Source: Bradyrhizobium paxllaeri (GTDB taxonomy: Bacteria; Pseudomonadota; Alphaproteobacteria; Rhizobiales; Xanthobacteraceae). Taken from it: a stretch of 64,000 nt of DNA. This document shows, piece by piece, positions 19,410-31,851 of this stretch. The translations under genes and the position numbers were made by a program. The DNA lies in contig NZ_CP042968.1 in NCBI RefSeq assembly GCF_001693515.2, positions 1,736,001 to 1,800,000 of the forward strand. The letters are read 5' to 3'. The notes below the pieces were generated by a model. It saw only the letters and a program-made list of their open reading frames with translations. It made no database searches and was not told where the DNA came from. Within the stretch, counting starts at the first letter, position 1. Every line of letters begins with the position of its first letter.

Positions 19410-19637
19410 TTGCGGGAATTGGTCAGGACCAACGATATCGTGCTGGTTTCCGCTGTAGGCGCGCTGCTCGACGGCGCCAATATCCATCATCTGGTGCTGG
19501 ACCAGAACATGAGCGTGATCGAGGGATCGCTCGGCATCCTGCCGCGCCGTATCCTGGTTCACGAGGACGATAACCGCGCGGCCCGCCAGTTGCTGTCGGA
19601 AGCGGGCCTGGCCCACGAATTGCGCCCCGATGAGTGA
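19410..19637 (+). CDS. DUF2007 family protein
   Basis: A 75-residue protein of the DUF2007 (putative prokaryotic signal-transducing) family: RELVRTNDIVLVSAVGALLD, then NIHHLVLDQNMSVIEGS. It has a small alpha/beta fold similar to a PII-like domain; its role is unknown. It starts with TTG at 19410, preceded by AGGAG about nine bases upstream. Its stop overlaps the next gene by eight bases, so it is probably translated together with the methyltransferase. A longer frame upstream runs into the divergent promoter. Confidence 0.85.
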   Translation: MRELVRTNDIVLVSAVGALLDGANIHHLVLDQNMSVIEGSLGILPRRILVHEDDNRAARQLLSEAGLAHELRPDE

Positions 19638-20397
19638 TCCTGTCCTCGAACTCACCGAGGACGCGTTTCTCGGCGGGCAATTGCGTTTGATGCAACTGAA
19701 ATCGGGACATCGCGCCGGCCACGATGCGGTGCTGCTGGCGGCGGCGACCGCAGCCCGTTCGGGCGACCGCATCGCCGATTTAGGCGCCGGCATCGGGGCC
19801 GCGGGGCTGGCGGTGGCGAGCCGCGTCGCGGGCATCGATCTGGTCCTGGTCGAGATCGATCCGGCGTTGGCGGACCTAGCGCGCGCCAATGCGGAAGCGA
19901 ATGCGATTCAAGCCGACGTGATCGTGCTCGATGTCGAAGCCGATGCCACGGCCTTTGCCGCGGCCGGGATAGGCCCCGACAGTGTTGATGCCGTGCTGAT
20001 GAATCCGCCCTTCAACGATCCGGCGCGGCATCGCGTCTCGCCGGACACCGCGCGCGGCATCGCGCACATGGCGACCGCAACGACGCTTCCAAAATGGGTG
20101 CACGCGGCGCGGCGCATTCTCAAGTCCAGGGGAATGCTGACGCTGATCTGGCGCGCCGATGGACTGGCTGAGGTGCTCTCGGCGCTCGATCACGGTTTCG
20201 GGAGTTTGCAGCTTCTGCCGGTTCACGGCGACGCGCGGGGGCCGGCCAACCGGATTCTCGTCAGGGCCATGAAGGGCGGGCGGGCGCCGACGCAAATCCA
20301 TCCGGCCCTGATGCTCAATGACGCGGCAGGTGTGCCCAACCCCATGGCGCAGGAGATTTTGGCTGGAAAGGGAACCTTGCCGCTCGCGAGCCCGTAG
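19630..20397 (+). CDS. TrmN6-like tRNA/protein N6-methyltransferase
   Basis: A 255-residue class I SAM methyltransferase resembling tRNA1(Val) adenine-37 N6-methyltransferase. It has the SAM-binding motif IADLGAGIGAAGLAVASR (about residues 51-68), an acidic residue after LVEIDPALADLA, and the catalytic NPPF motif (MNPPFND) near residue 120, which is characteristic of N6-adenine or Gln methylation. The motif argues for a nucleic acid or Gln substrate and TrmN6 is the closest match; this is inference. It overlaps the preceding DUF2007 gene by eight bases. Confidence 0.8.
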   Translation: MSDPVLELTEDAFLGGQLRLMQLKSGHRAGHDAVLLAAATAARSGDRIADLGAGIGAAGLAVASRVAGIDLVLVEIDPALADLARANAEANAIQADVIVLDVEADATAFAAAGIGPDSVDAVLMNPPFNDPARHRVSPDTARGIAHMATATTLPKWVHAARRILKSRGMLTLIWRADGLAEVLSALDHGFGSLQLLPVHGDARGPANRILVRAMKGGRAPTQIHPALMLNDAAGVPNPMAQEILAGKGTLPLASP

Positions 20398-20432
20398 GCG
20401 GTCCGCGTCTCCCAAATTCGCCGTGCAGGACG

Positions 20433-20531
20433 CTATTGCGGAAGCGTCTCTGACTGTTGTTTGGGCGACGATGTAAAGTGGATCGCGGCCAGAAGGCTGC
20501 CGATGAGCATTATCAGCAGGTAGATTTTCAT
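20433..20531 (-). CDS. Single-helix membrane microprotein (32 aa)
   Basis: An open frame of 32 codons encodes a peptide beginning MKIYLLIMLIGSLLAAIHF and ending SSPKQQSETLPQ, one membrane-spanning stretch followed by a short polar tail. The sequence GGAGACTGAC places a Shine-Dalgarno site seven bases before the ATG. It lies on the minus strand in an otherwise empty gap between the TrmN6-like gene and the S49 peptidase gene. Function unknown; translation is inferred. Confidence 0.55.
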   Translation of the reverse strand: MKIYLLIMLIGSLLAAIHFTSSPKQQSETLPQ

Positions 20532-20656
20532 GTCAGTCTCCGCTGCGCCATTGCAGCCCTAACATCTGCAGGGCAAAAGGCGTTCCGGCCGAAAACGGCG
20601 TTTCGTCTTTGCAATGACACTGGTGCGATAAAAAATGGTTAATTCGAGGTAACGGC

Positions 20657-21568
20657 ATGAGTGAACAAATAAGTGATCGCACAGGATTGCCGAACCTCAT
20701 TGACCGGATGAAACAATTCATTCCGGCAAGATTCCGGCGCGACGCCGCGGTCGTCCCCGTCGTGCGCCTGTCGGGTGTCATCGGTGCGGTGACGCCGCTC
20801 AGGCCGGGGCTGACGTTGGCCGGCATCGCCAAGACGCTGGAGCGCGCCTTCGCCACCCGCCACGCCAAGGCGGTGGCGCTGGTGATCAATTCACCCGGCG
20901 GCTCGCCGGTGCAATCGCGCCAGATCTATTTGCGGATCAGGCAGCTTTCCGCGGAAAAGAAGCTGCCGGTGCTGGTGTTCGTCGAGGATGTCGCGGCGTC
21001 CGGCGGCTACATGATCGCCTGTGCGGGCGACGAGATTTTTTGCGATCCGTCCTCGATCCTCGGCTCGATCGGAGTGGTCGGCGGCAGTTTCGGCTTTCAG
21101 GATCTGATCAAGCGAATTGGTGTCGAGCGGCGGCTGTACACGGCTGGCGAGCACAAGGCGATGCTGGATCCGTTCCTGCCCGAAGACCCCGATGATGTGG
21201 CGCGTCTGAAGGCGCTCCAGCGCGAGATCCACGCCATCTTCATCGCGCTGGTCAAGGGCGCCCGCGGGGCACGCCTCAAGGACGCCGATGACGTCCTGTT
21301 CACCGGCGAATACTGGGCGGGCGAGAGGTCCGTCGCGCTCGGCCTTGCCGACAAGATCGGCGATATCAGATCGACGTTGCGCGAGCGCTTTGGCGAGAAG
21401 GTGCTGACGCCGGTCATTGCGCCGGCAAGCGGAATGCTGTCCGGGCTGTTGGGCCGCAGATCGCCGGGCGCGGGTTCGCTCGCCGCATTCGACGGTATCG
21501 GGGGACTGCCGGACGACCTGATTTCCGCGCTGGAGACGAGGGCGATTTGGGCCAAATTCGGATTCTAA
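20657..21568 (+). CDS. S49 family (SppA/SohB-like) serine peptidase
   Basis: A 303-residue peptidase of the signal peptide peptidase A clan. The nucleophile region EDVAASGGYMIACAGDEIF holds the catalytic Ser, and LYTAGEHKAMLDPF supplies the Lys of the Ser-Lys dyad. INSPGGSPVQSRQIY is the other conserved strand. No N-terminal signal or membrane segment is evident, unlike classical SppA, so it may be cytoplasmic or peripherally bound. A small gene of unknown function follows 89 bases downstream. Confidence 0.9.
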   Translation: MSEQISDRTGLPNLIDRMKQFIPARFRRDAAVVPVVRLSGVIGAVTPLRPGLTLAGIAKTLERAFATRHAKAVALVINSPGGSPVQSRQIYLRIRQLSAEKKLPVLVFVEDVAASGGYMIACAGDEIFCDPSSILGSIGVVGGSFGFQDLIKRIGVERRLYTAGEHKAMLDPFLPEDPDDVARLKALQREIHAIFIALVKGARGARLKDADDVLFTGEYWAGERSVALGLADKIGDIRSTLRERFGEKVLTPVIAPASGMLSGLLGRRSPGAGSLAAFDGIGGLPDDLISALETRAIWAKFGF

Positions 21569-21657
21569 CGCGTAAGTGAGCGCGCCATTTAGTCCCAAAA
21601 GCGCAATTGCGGCGCAGCCCGGCTTCGGCGAGAATGCGCTGATTGGGGGCTGATTAA

Positions 21658-21870
21658 GTGAACGACAAGGATCGACCGATGCCGCCGCTGATCGCATTCG
21701 CGGGTGCCCTGGGAGGGCTCGCCGTGGTCCGCTGGGCCTACAAGACTGCCGTCCGCATCAACAGGGAACTGGAAGAGGCGCGCCTGGCACGCGTCGCCGA
21801 GGCCACGCAGACGGCCGATATTCCCACCCTCCGCCGCGACCCCGTCACCGGGGCCTATCGCCCGGGCTAG
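21658..21870 (+). CDS. Small protein with one hydrophobic helix
   Basis: A 70-residue protein with a hydrophobic N-terminal helix (PLIAFAGALGGLAVVRWAY) and a charged coil (INRELEEARLARVAEATQ), followed by PTLRRDPVTGAYRPG. It begins with GTG at 21658, preceded by GGGGG about ten bases upstream. It is probably a membrane-anchored helix with a cytoplasmic tail. I do not recognise a named family. It lies downstream of the S49 peptidase gene on the same strand. Confidence 0.75.
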   Translation: MNDKDRPMPPLIAFAGALGGLAVVRWAYKTAVRINRELEEARLARVAEATQTADIPTLRRDPVTGAYRPG

Positions 21871-21873
21871 CCA

Positions 21874-21957
21874 CGGTCATTCCGGGGCGATGCAAAGCAT
21901 CGAACCCGGAATCTCGAGATTCCGGGTTCGGTCCTAGCGGACCGCCCCGGAATGACA
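21874..21957. repeat. GTCATTCCGGGGCG palindromic repeat
   Basis: GGTCATTCCGGGGCG pairs with CCGCCCCGGAATGAC at the far end. An inner perfect palindrome, AACCCGGAATCTCGAGATTCCGGGTT, forms the core. It lies in the gap before glyQ. Confidence 0.85.
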
Positions 21958-22042
21958 TCGTCCCCGCATCGCCTTGATTCCCTGTCCCTACGCCGATACG
22001 GTCCCGCGCTTCTAAAACCCCCTCGCGAGCCCGATTCTGCCG

Positions 22043-22978
22043 ATGGACGCCTTGCCTGACCACATGCGCCCGGAACGTTCGTTCCAGGGCTTCATCCTCG
22101 CCCTCCAGCGGTTCTGGGCGGAGCAGGGCTGCGTGATCCTGCAACCCTACGACATGGAAATGGGCGCCGGCACCTTCCATCCCGCCACCACGCTGCGCGC
22201 GCTCGGACCGAAGCGCTGGAACGCGGCCTATGTGCAGCCTTCGCGCCGGCCGAAGGACGGCCGTTACGGCGAAAACCCCAACCGGATGCAGCACTACTAC
22301 CAGTTCCAGGTGATCATGAAGCCGTCGCCGCCGAACCTTCAGGACCTGTACCTGAAGTCGCTGGCCGCCATCGGCATCGATTCAGGCGTACACGACATCC
22401 GCTTTGTCGAGGACGATTGGGAAAGCCCGACGCTCGGCGCCTGGGGGCTCGGCTGGGAATGCTGGTGCGACGGCATGGAAGTCAGCCAGTTCACTTACTT
22501 CCAGCAGGTCGCGGGCGTCGAATGTGCGCCGGTCTCCGGCGAACTCACTTACGGACTCGAGCGGCTGGCGATGTATGTGCAGGGTGTCGACCGCGTCTAC
22601 GATCTCAACTTCAACGGCCGCGAGGGCGCCGACAAGGTCACCTATGGCGACGTCTTCCTGCAGGCCGAGCAGGAATATTCCCGGCATAATTTCGAATACG
22701 CCGACACCGCAATGCTGTTCGAGCAGTTCAGGATGGCGGAAGACGCCTGCAAAAAATATCTCGCGGCCGGTTGGAAAGAGGGCGGCAACCAGAAGGAGCA
22801 TCTGATGGCGCTGCCGGCCTATGACCAGTGCATCAAGGCGAGCCATGTCTTCAACCTGCTCGATGCCCGTGGCGTGATCTCGGTGACGGAACGGCAGAGC
22901 TACATCATGCGCGTGCGCGAACTGGCGAAAGCCTGCGGCGAAGCCTGGGTTCACACCGAAGCGGGCAGGGCGGTCTGA
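22043..22978 (+). CDS. glyQ: Glycyl-tRNA synthetase alpha subunit
   Basis: GlyQ (311 residues) is the catalytic subunit of the bacterial alpha2beta2 glycyl-tRNA synthetase, which charges tRNA-Gly. Nearly every family block is present: [19 protein letters not shown] at the start, the class II motif 2 region [16 protein letters not shown], and [15 protein letters not shown] (motif 3). Its stop overlaps the glyS start (TGATG), so the two are translationally coupled. The start at 22043 gives [16 protein letters not shown]; the internal MRPE start is also possible. Confidence 0.97.
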   Translation: MDALPDHMRPERSFQGFILALQRFWAEQGCVILQPYDMEMGAGTFHPATTLRALGPKRWNAAYVQPSRRPKDGRYGENPNRMQHYYQFQVIMKPSPPNLQDLYLKSLAAIGIDSGVHDIRFVEDDWESPTLGAWGLGWECWCDGMEVSQFTYFQQVAGVECAPVSGELTYGLERLAMYVQGVDRVYDLNFNGREGADKVTYGDVFLQAEQEYSRHNFEYADTAMLFEQFRMAEDACKKYLAAGWKEGGNQKEHLMALPAYDQCIKASHVFNLLDARGVISVTERQSYIMRVRELAKACGEAWVHTEAGRAV

Positions 22979-25077
22979 TGCCTGATCTTCTCCTCGAACT
23001 CTTCTCCGAAGAAATCCCCGCGCGCATGCAGACGAAGGCGGCGGACGATCTGCGCCGCATGGTCACCGACAAGCTCGTCGCCGAAGGTCTCGTCTACGAA
23101 GGCGCAAAGGCGTTCGCGACGCCGCGCCGGCTGGCGCTGACCGTGCATGGCATTCCCCAGCGTCAGTCCGACCTGAAGGAAGAGCGCCGCGGCCCGCGCG
23201 TCGGGGGGCCCGATGCCGCGATCCAGGGATTTTTGAAGGCGACCGGGCTTGCGCGGATCGAGGACGCCAAGATCCAGACCGATCCGAAGAAGGGCGATTT
23301 CTACATCGCACTGATCGAAAAGCCGGGCCGCGCCACCATCGACGTGCTGGCCGAAATCCTGCCGGTCATCATCAGAACCTTCCCGTGGCCGAAATCGATG
23401 CGCTGGGGCGAACGCTCGGCCAAGTCAGGCTCGCTCTCCTGGGTGCGGCCGCTGCACTCGATCATCGCGACCTTCGGTCCCGAGACCGAAGACCCCGACG
23501 TGGTGAAGTTTGCTGTCGACGGCATCGAGGCCGGTCAAGTCACGCACGGCCACCGCTTCCTGGCGCCGGATGCAATCTCCGTGCGCCGCTTCGAGGATTA
23601 CGAAGCGAAATTGAAGGCCGCCAAGGTCGTGCTCGACGCGCAGGCGCGCAAGGACATCATCCTTGAGGATGCCAAGGAATTGGCATTCGCACAGGGCTTT
23701 GAGCTGGTGGAAGACCAGGTGCTAGCCGACGAAGTGGCGGGCCTTGTCGAGTGGCCGGTCGCGCTGATGGGATCGTTCGAAAAAGAATTCTTGTCGATCC
23801 CGGACGAGGTGATCCGCGCCACCATCAGAAACAATCAGAAATGCTTTGTGGTGCGCGATCCGAAGACCGGCAAGCTCGCCAACAAGTTCATCCTGACCGC
23901 CAACATCGAGGCCACCGACGGCGGCAAGGTGATCATCGCCGGTAACGAACGCGTCATCCGCGCGCGGCTGTCGGACGCAAAATTCTTCTACGAGACCGAC
24001 CTGAAGACGAAGCTGGAGAGCCGGCTGCCGAAATTCGAGCAGATCGTGTTCCATGAGAAGCTGGGCACGCAGGCCGAGCGGATCAAACGGATCGAGCGTT
24101 TGGCCGCGGAGATCGCACCGCTGGTCGGCGCCGATGTTGAAAAGGCCAAGCGTGCCGCGCATCTGGCAAAAGCCGATCTGTTGACCGAAGTCGTCGGCGA
24201 ATTCCCCGAGCTGCAGGGCTTGATGGGCAAGTACTATGCGCAGGCGCAGGGCGAAGACGTTGCCGTCGCAGCCGCAAGCGAGGAGCACTACAAGCCGCAA
24301 GGGCCCGCCGATCGCGTTCCGACCGATCCAGTGAGCGTGGCGGTCGCGCTGGCCGACAAGGTCGATACGCTGGTTGGGTTCTGGGCGATCGATGAGAAGC
24401 CAACCGGCAGTAAAGATCCATATGCACTGCGGCGCGCGGCGCTGGGTGTGATCAGGCTGATCGTGGACAATACGCTGCGGCTGCCGATCCTGAACGTAGC
24501 GAAGTCGGCATTGGCTGGTTTGCCGAAAAAGGACGATGTCCAGAATCTTCCGGGCGATCTCCTCGCCTTCTTCGCCGACCGCCTGAAAGTCCAGCTTCGC
24601 GACCAGGGCGCGCGCCACGATCTCGTCGACGCCGTCTTTTCGCTCGGCGGCCAAGACGACCTGTTGCTGGTGGTCCGCCGCGTCGAGGCGCTCGGAAAGT
24701 TCCTCGACACTGACGACGGCAAGAACCTTCTTGCGGGGACCAAGCGTGCGAGTAACATCCTCGCGATTGAGGAGAAGAAGGACAAGCGCACCTTTGACGG
24801 TGCGCCGGATGCCGGGCTCTACAGCTTGCTTGAGGAAAAGGCGCTCGCCAAGGCGATCGACCAGGTCAAGAGCGAGGCCTCCGCCGCGGTGCAGAAGGAA
24901 GATTTCGCTGCCGCGATGAGCGCGATGGCAAAGCTACGTCCGGCGGTCGATGCGTTCTTCGACAAGGTCAAGGTCAATGACGATGAACCCAAAGTCCGCG
25001 AGAATCGACTAAAGTTACTGAACGAAATCCGCGCGGCCACTCGCGCGGTGGCGGATTTTTCCAAGATCGAAGGCTAG
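22978..25077 (+). CDS. glyS: Glycyl-tRNA synthetase beta subunit
   Basis: GlyS (699 residues) binds tRNA-Gly and completes the alpha2beta2 enzyme. It starts [20 protein letters not shown], the standard family beginning, and contains the HD-like region ([18 protein letters not shown]) and a C-terminal anticodon-binding DALR-type domain. The start is the ATG overlapping the glyQ stop; a frame that extends further upstream lies inside glyQ and is not used. It is followed four bases later by a methyltransferase gene on the same strand. Confidence 0.97.
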   Translation: MPDLLLELFSEEIPARMQTKAADDLRRMVTDKLVAEGLVYEGAKAFATPRRLALTVHGIPQRQSDLKEERRGPRVGGPDAAIQGFLKATGLARIEDAKIQTDPKKGDFYIALIEKPGRATIDVLAEILPVIIRTFPWPKSMRWGERSAKSGSLSWVRPLHSIIATFGPETEDPDVVKFAVDGIEAGQVTHGHRFLAPDAISVRRFEDYEAKLKAAKVVLDAQARKDIILEDAKELAFAQGFELVEDQVLADEVAGLVEWPVALMGSFEKEFLSIPDEVIRATIRNNQKCFVVRDPKTGKLANKFILTANIEATDGGKVIIAGNERVIRARLSDAKFFYETDLKTKLESRLPKFEQIVFHEKLGTQAERIKRIERLAAEIAPLVGADVEKAKRAAHLAKADLLTEVVGEFPELQGLMGKYYAQAQGEDVAVAAASEEHYKPQGPADRVPTDPVSVAVALADKVDTLVGFWAIDEKPTGSKDPYALRRAALGVIRLIVDNTLRLPILNVAKSALAGLPKKDDVQNLPGDLLAFFADRLKVQLRDQGARHDLVDAVFSLGGQDDLLLVVRRVEALGKFLDTDDGKNLLAGTKRASNILAIEEKKDKRTFDGAPDAGLYSLLEEKALAKAIDQVKSEASAAVQKEDFAAAMSAMAKLRPAVDAFFDKVKVNDDEPKVRENRLKLLNEIRAATRAVADFSKIEG

Positions 25078-25080
25078 ACC

Positions 25081-25683
25081 ATGGATCGTCAGACGCTCGC
25101 CGCTTATGACCAGGATGCGGCGGCGTTCGCGAAGGACTGGCTCGGCCAGCCGGCGCCGGTCGACCTGCAGGAAATCGTCGAGCGGTTTTTTGTGCGTGGC
25201 GGCAATTCGGCCGATATCGGCTGCGGTTGCGGCCGCGAGGTCGCCTGGCTTCACGCGAACGGTTTTTCGGCCGCCGGCTTCGATGCCTCCGAGGGCCTGC
25301 TCAGCGAAGCGCGCCGTCGCTATCCCTCCTACAGGTTCGCCCATGCGGAATTGCCCGATCTGAACGGCATTGGCACGTTCGACAACGTGCTGTGCGAAAC
25401 CGTGATCATGCACCTCGACCGCAAGCAGATTGCGGCATCGGTTCGCCGCCTGCTCGATATCGTCAAGCCCAGCGGCATTCTCTATCTGAGCTGGCGCGTC
25501 ACCGAGGGCACCGATCAGCGCGACGCGCAGGGCCGCCTTTATGTGGCGTTCGATCCGGCGGTGGTGCGGGCGGAGCTGAAGGATGCGGCCGTACTGCTCG
25601 ACGAAGAGGTCGTCAGCGCCTCATCGGGGAAGAAGATCCATCGGCTCGTGGTGAAGAAGGCGGGATTGGAAATCCGCGAGTAG
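25081..25683 (+). CDS. Class I SAM-dependent methyltransferase
   Basis: A 200-residue methyltransferase with the SAM-binding motif SADIGCGCGREVAWLHANGF (about residues 41-60), GFDASEGLLSEARRRY for the ribose-binding acidic residue, and DNVLCETVIMHLDRKQI as motif IV. It has a single Rossmann domain and no extra substrate-binding part that I recognise. It begins three bases after glyS and probably belongs to that transcript. The substrate is unknown. Confidence 0.88.
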   Translation: MDRQTLAAYDQDAAAFAKDWLGQPAPVDLQEIVERFFVRGGNSADIGCGCGREVAWLHANGFSAAGFDASEGLLSEARRRYPSYRFAHAELPDLNGIGTFDNVLCETVIMHLDRKQIAASVRRLLDIVKPSGILYLSWRVTEGTDQRDAQGRLYVAFDPAVVRAELKDAAVLLDEEVVSASSGKKIHRLVVKKAGLEIRE

Positions 25684-25693
25684 TCGGTATCCC

Positions 25694-25778
25694 GTAGGGT
25701 GGGCAAAGCGAAGCGTGCCCACCATCTCTCCAAACCGTTGCCTTGAAGGGTGGGCACGCTGCGCTTTGCCCACCCTAC
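25694..25778. repeat. GTAGGGTGGGCA palindromic intergenic repeat, copy 2
   Basis: Same family as the element at 1079, with matching outer arms GTAGGGTGGGCAAAGCG and CGCTTTGCCCACCCTAC. It is again placed between two convergent genes. Confidence 0.9.
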
Positions 25779-25815
25779 GCATCTACGCATCACGCGAGAG
25801 CCCTCACGCAAAACG

Positions 25816-25852
25816 AAAGCCCCGCCCGGAGGGGACGCCGAGCGGGGCCTTT
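25816..25852. terminator. Intrinsic terminator after the DUF1236 gene
   Basis: The stem GCCCCGC (25819-25825) pairs with GCGGGGC (25842-25848). On the minus strand it is followed by TTTCGTTTT, so it should end transcription of the DUF1236 gene. On the plus strand it is followed by CTTTG and could also work for the methyltransferase. Confidence 0.7.
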
Positions 25853-25918
25853 GTCCGGTCGTTTCTCGCGCACATCCGCTTGCGCGGCGCCCGGACCTAT
25901 CGTTCAGGCTACTGAGGT

Positions 25919-26275
25919 CTAATCGACCACCTGAACGATGCGACGCGAACGCGGTTCGACCAGCACCGTCCGGCCGTTCACGACCGTGTAGCGATAGGGC
26001 GTCATGCCGAATGATTGCGGCACGTCGTAAACGGTCACGCCGGTTTCCGGCAGCACGCTGCCGACGATGACGCGCTCGGAGATCGTGTAGTTCGGCACGC
26101 GTTCGCGCACGATGTATTCGCGGAAGGCCGGCCGCTGGTCGGCCGCGATGCCTTCATGTTCGCCGATGACGACCGTGCTGCCGCCGGCTGTGCCGATCGT
26201 GGTCTGCGCCTGCGCCGCGATCGGGGCGGCCATCGCGCCGGCGATCGCCGCAATGGCAAATAGTCTGTTCCGCAT
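25919..26275 (-). CDS. DUF1236 domain exported protein
   Basis: A 118-residue exported protein. Residues 1-23 are a signal peptide (LFAIAAIAGAMAAPIAAQA). The mature part holds one DUF1236 domain: YIVRERVPNYTISERVIVGS, then PETGVTVYDVPQSFG and RYTVVNGRTVLVEPRSRRIV. DUF1236 is a periplasmic or surface domain of unknown function widespread in rhizobia. It is a short, single-domain version. Its own terminator follows at 25816. Upstream lies a 238-base gap shared with the divergent DUF3096 gene. Confidence 0.88.
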   Translation of the reverse strand: MRNRLFAIAAIAGAMAAPIAAQAQTTIGTAGGSTVVIGEHEGIAADQRPAFREYIVRERVPNYTISERVIVGSVLPETGVTVYDVPQSFGMTPYRYTVVNGRTVLVEPRSRRIVQVVD

Positions 26276-26513
26276 GGTCTACTCCTTCGCGAGAAGAGGC
26301 GCCGGCTTTGCCAGCGCACACAATGCGGGCCAATTCATCCCGTGCCGCATTGTTCCGGCAAAATGGCAGCCTCATACGCGGCATTTCTGGGGAATTGTTG
26401 CGGAGGCTGGAACCCCTTGAAGGGCTTGAGCGTCTTGCTATTCCCCCGCCGCGCCAGCGGCTAAGTTGCCGCCCTCGATTCGATTTCCCGCCCCCATCAT
26501 CCCGGAGATTTCA

Positions 26514-26669
26514 ATGACTATCACTGCTGCGCACATTTCCCCGATCATCGCCCTGATCGCGGGAGTCTTGATTCTGATTATGCCGCGGTTCCTCAATTTC
26601 ATCGTCGCCATCTACTTGATCGTGGTCGGTTTGGCCGGTCTCGGCGTGTTCAAGATGTTGAGGTTCTAG
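26514..26669 (+). CDS. DUF3096 small membrane protein
   Basis: A 51-residue hydrophobic protein: SPIIALIAGVLILIMPRFLN and FIVAIYLIVVGLAGLGVF form two short membrane helices joined at a Pro-Arg turn. It matches the DUF3096 family. I chose ATG 26514 because CGGAG precedes it by nine bases; the upstream frame to 26466 lacks such a site. Function unknown. Confidence 0.85.
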   Translation: MTITAAHISPIIALIAGVLILIMPRFLNFIVAIYLIVVGLAGLGVFKMLRF

Positions 26670-26760
26670 CGCGGGAAAGCGGGGTTTCGCGGCTTGCGCG
26701 GAACCCCTCAAAATGGTGTAAGGCGCGCATCTTTCTCACCTTTTCGGATAGTTGGAATCC

Positions 26761-29631
<2,871 letters not shown>

Positions 29632-30103
29632 GTTTTTCACACCGCCAATCACAAAGACGACGTGATGCCCGGGCGAGTCCCGGGCGTTTGCGTTTTTACG
29701 CGCATGTGAGAGCCGTCATTGCAGGAGCGAAAGCGGCGAAGCAATCCATCTATCCGTTATGCCGCGCGATGGATTGCTTCGCTTCGCTCGCAATGACGGC
29801 TGAATGCTTCAGCACGCTAGCGTGAATAGGAACTCGCAACACCCATTGCGATATGCGACGTACACGCACATGCGCGCATAAAATTTCTTCATCATCTTCG
29901 TTGACGGGATATTTACCACTTTCATCGCGCGCCTGTTTACCAACACTTCTCATGCATCTCGCGAAATTCGCGCGATCTCTTGCGTGTAGCGCACGCGCCA
30001 CGCCGATTAACTCCCCGGCAACCTAAATTCGATACCAACAAAAAAGGTCGAATTGCACGGATGTACTGACGTTCGACCCGTGTAAGCGTTGCGTGAGCGT
30101 ACA
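29632..30103. other. Intergenic region with a repeat and an AT-rich upstream part
   Basis: The first part holds the palindromic repeat at 29713-29800. The remainder, about 29820-30100, is relatively AT-rich and probably contains the promoter of the SleB gene. Short open frames across it contain repeat-encoded peptide and are not believed. Confidence 0.5.
29713..29800. repeat. GTCATTGCGAGCG...GCAATCCA repeat, copy 1
   Basis: CCGTCATTGCAGGAGCGAAAG and GAAGCAATCCATC pair with GATGGATTGCTTCGC and CTCGCAATGACGG. The same family occurs at 44360 and, degenerate, at 8735. Confidence 0.85.
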
Positions 30104-31549
30104 ATGTTTGTGTTGCGTAACCAGCCGAAGGGCGCGCGGTTCGCGCTCTTCGGCTTCGGTCTCTGCATCTTCGCATTGATGCCGACCGAGATCGGATATC
30201 AGGATATCGCCTCGCTGCTGGCCCGCCAGCCGGGCGTCGCCGAGCGCTGGCAGAAGCGCGTATTCTCCTCCGCCGGCACCATTCAGGTCGCGACGTTCTC
30301 CTTTGGCCGTCCGATCGGAACGTCCTCGCCGCAAACCGCGACCTACCGCCTCGCCAGCCTCGACAATCAGGGCATCGACATCACCGGTTCAGTGACCCGC
30401 AATCCGATCGTTGCTCCGCCGCCGCGCTATCACGCCACCGACTTTCCCAAGGTTGATCGCACGCTGAAGGGCGACCGCCTCGTCATAGCGCCGCCTCCGC
30501 CGGCAGCGAAGACGACAGGCCCGGCCGAGCGCGCGCCGGCGATCGAGGATCCCGCAACATCAAATTCATCGGTCAAGGGCGCCAAGACCGCCGAAGCAAA
30601 TACCGCCGAGACCGCGCCCCCGGTCGCGCGCGCGCCGCTCGATCCCGAGCTGCAGGCCGCGCTGAATGCGCCGCCGCTGGATATGTCGCTATCGCTCGAG
30701 CGCAAGCCGCAGGACGAACTCAAGGTCGCGCCGAAAGCGGCCACGCCGCCGCGCGACGCATTCTCCTTCAAGACTTCGAGCCTGTTCTTTGGCTCGTCGC
30801 TCGGCTCGCCCGAGAGCATCGAGCGCTGGCAGCCCGGCGAAGAGCCGGTCATCGTCATGCCGGTCGCGCGGCCCGATCCCGACATGAAGGTGATGGCATC
30901 GCTTCCCGTCGATGCCGATGGTCCGGTGCGGGCGGGCGAGATGGGCGAGAGCGTTGCGCCGAAGGGCGAGGTCAACGCCGACAACCAGCGTGCCAAGACG
31001 CCGGCCGAACGGCTCGGTCTGTTCGACGAGAAATCGCGCGCCAAGTCGGAGAAGTGTCTCGCCGAAGCGGTCTATTTTGAGGCCCGCGGCGAAGCCGTGC
31101 GCGGCCAGATGGCCGTGGCGCAGGTGGTCTTGAACCGCGCCTTCTCCGGCAAATATCCGGACACCGTGTGCGGCGTGGTCTATCAGAACAAGCACCGCCA
31201 CCTGGCGTGCCAGTTCACCTTCGCCTGCGACAACAACAAGGATGTCATCCGCGAGCCCGACATGTGGGAACGCGCCAGGAAGATCGCGAAGGCGATGCTT
31301 GACGGCCAGATCTGGCTGCCGGAGGTCGACAAGTCGACGCACTATCACGCCTATTGGGTGCGTCCGTCCTGGGTCAATGAAATGAAGAAGATGTACAAGA
31401 CCGGCGTGCACACCTTCTACCGGCCGCGCGCCTGGGGCAATGGCAGCGACGCGCCGAGCTGGGGCACCGCCGCCGAGACCGCGGCGATTTCCGCGAAGCT
31501 CGCCGAAGCCGCGCAAAGCTCGGCCGAGCAGGCGAGCGTGAAGCGGTAG
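30104..31549 (+). CDS. SleB-type cell wall hydrolase
   Basis: A 481-residue protein with an N-terminal hydrophobic anchor (FALFGFGLCIFALMPTEI), a long low-complexity Ala/Pro-rich region (about residues 100-300), and a C-terminal hydrolase domain from about residue 316. The domain begins KCLAEAVYFEARGEAVRGQM with the catalytic Glu and continues QVVLNRAFSGKYPDTVCGVV. This is the SleB (spore cortex-lytic-like) family, acting as a lytic transglycosylase or amidase on peptidoglycan, here anchored to the inner membrane facing the periplasm. The start is the ATG at 30104; a TTG five codons earlier is possible. Confidence 0.88.
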   Translation: MFVLRNQPKGARFALFGFGLCIFALMPTEIGYQDIASLLARQPGVAERWQKRVFSSAGTIQVATFSFGRPIGTSSPQTATYRLASLDNQGIDITGSVTRNPIVAPPPRYHATDFPKVDRTLKGDRLVIAPPPPAAKTTGPAERAPAIEDPATSNSSVKGAKTAEANTAETAPPVARAPLDPELQAALNAPPLDMSLSLERKPQDELKVAPKAATPPRDAFSFKTSSLFFGSSLGSPESIERWQPGEEPVIVMPVARPDPDMKVMASLPVDADGPVRAGEMGESVAPKGEVNADNQRAKTPAERLGLFDEKSRAKSEKCLAEAVYFEARGEAVRGQMAVAQVVLNRAFSGKYPDTVCGVVYQNKHRHLACQFTFACDNNKDVIREPDMWERARKIAKAMLDGQIWLPEVDKSTHYHAYWVRPSWVNEMKKMYKTGVHTFYRPRAWGNGSDAPSWGTAAETAAISAKLAEAAQSSAEQASVKR

Positions 31550-31851
31550 CTCTATCGGTCGTCCCTGCGAACGCAGGGACCCATAACCACCGGCTGTGGT
31601 TGTGAAACAAAGCCGAGCAACGGGCACTGCCCTCAAATCGCTCAGGCCGCGGCGTATGGGTCCCTGCGTTCGCAGGGACGACATCGTCGGCCCCTCCAAA
31701 TTGCTCTCATTGCCCTCGCCAATTTTGCAGGGCTGCCCTGCAGCGGAAAATTTTTCTCTTCCGCCCCCTTGGGGTTTTCATGCATCTGCATTAACTCACC
31801 GTAACGTTTCGCGCGGCCATCACGGGCGCGGATTCGCCCAAGGGGAAACCA
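31550..31851. other. Intergenic region dominated by a repeat
   Basis: About 300 bases between the SleB gene and the MFS gene. The first half is the palindrome at 31558-31682. The second half shows no gene and presumably contains the promoter of the MFS gene. Confidence 0.5.
31558..31682. repeat. GTCGTCCCTGCGAACGCAGGGACCCATA repeat
   Basis: Outer arms GTCGTCCCTGCGAACGCAGG and CCTGCGTTCGCAGGGACGAC are perfect reverse complements, each itself a small palindrome. The middle 70 bases are not palindromic. Confidence 0.85.

Noticed and set aside
22828..22977. Upstream extension of glyS
   Set aside because: It lies inside glyQ, and the family start [11 protein letters not shown] begins at the ATG overlapping the glyQ stop.
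29750..30001. Minus-strand open frame of 83 codons
   Set aside because: Its C-terminus is translated from the palindromic repeat (a string such as VIASEAKQS), a typical artefact.
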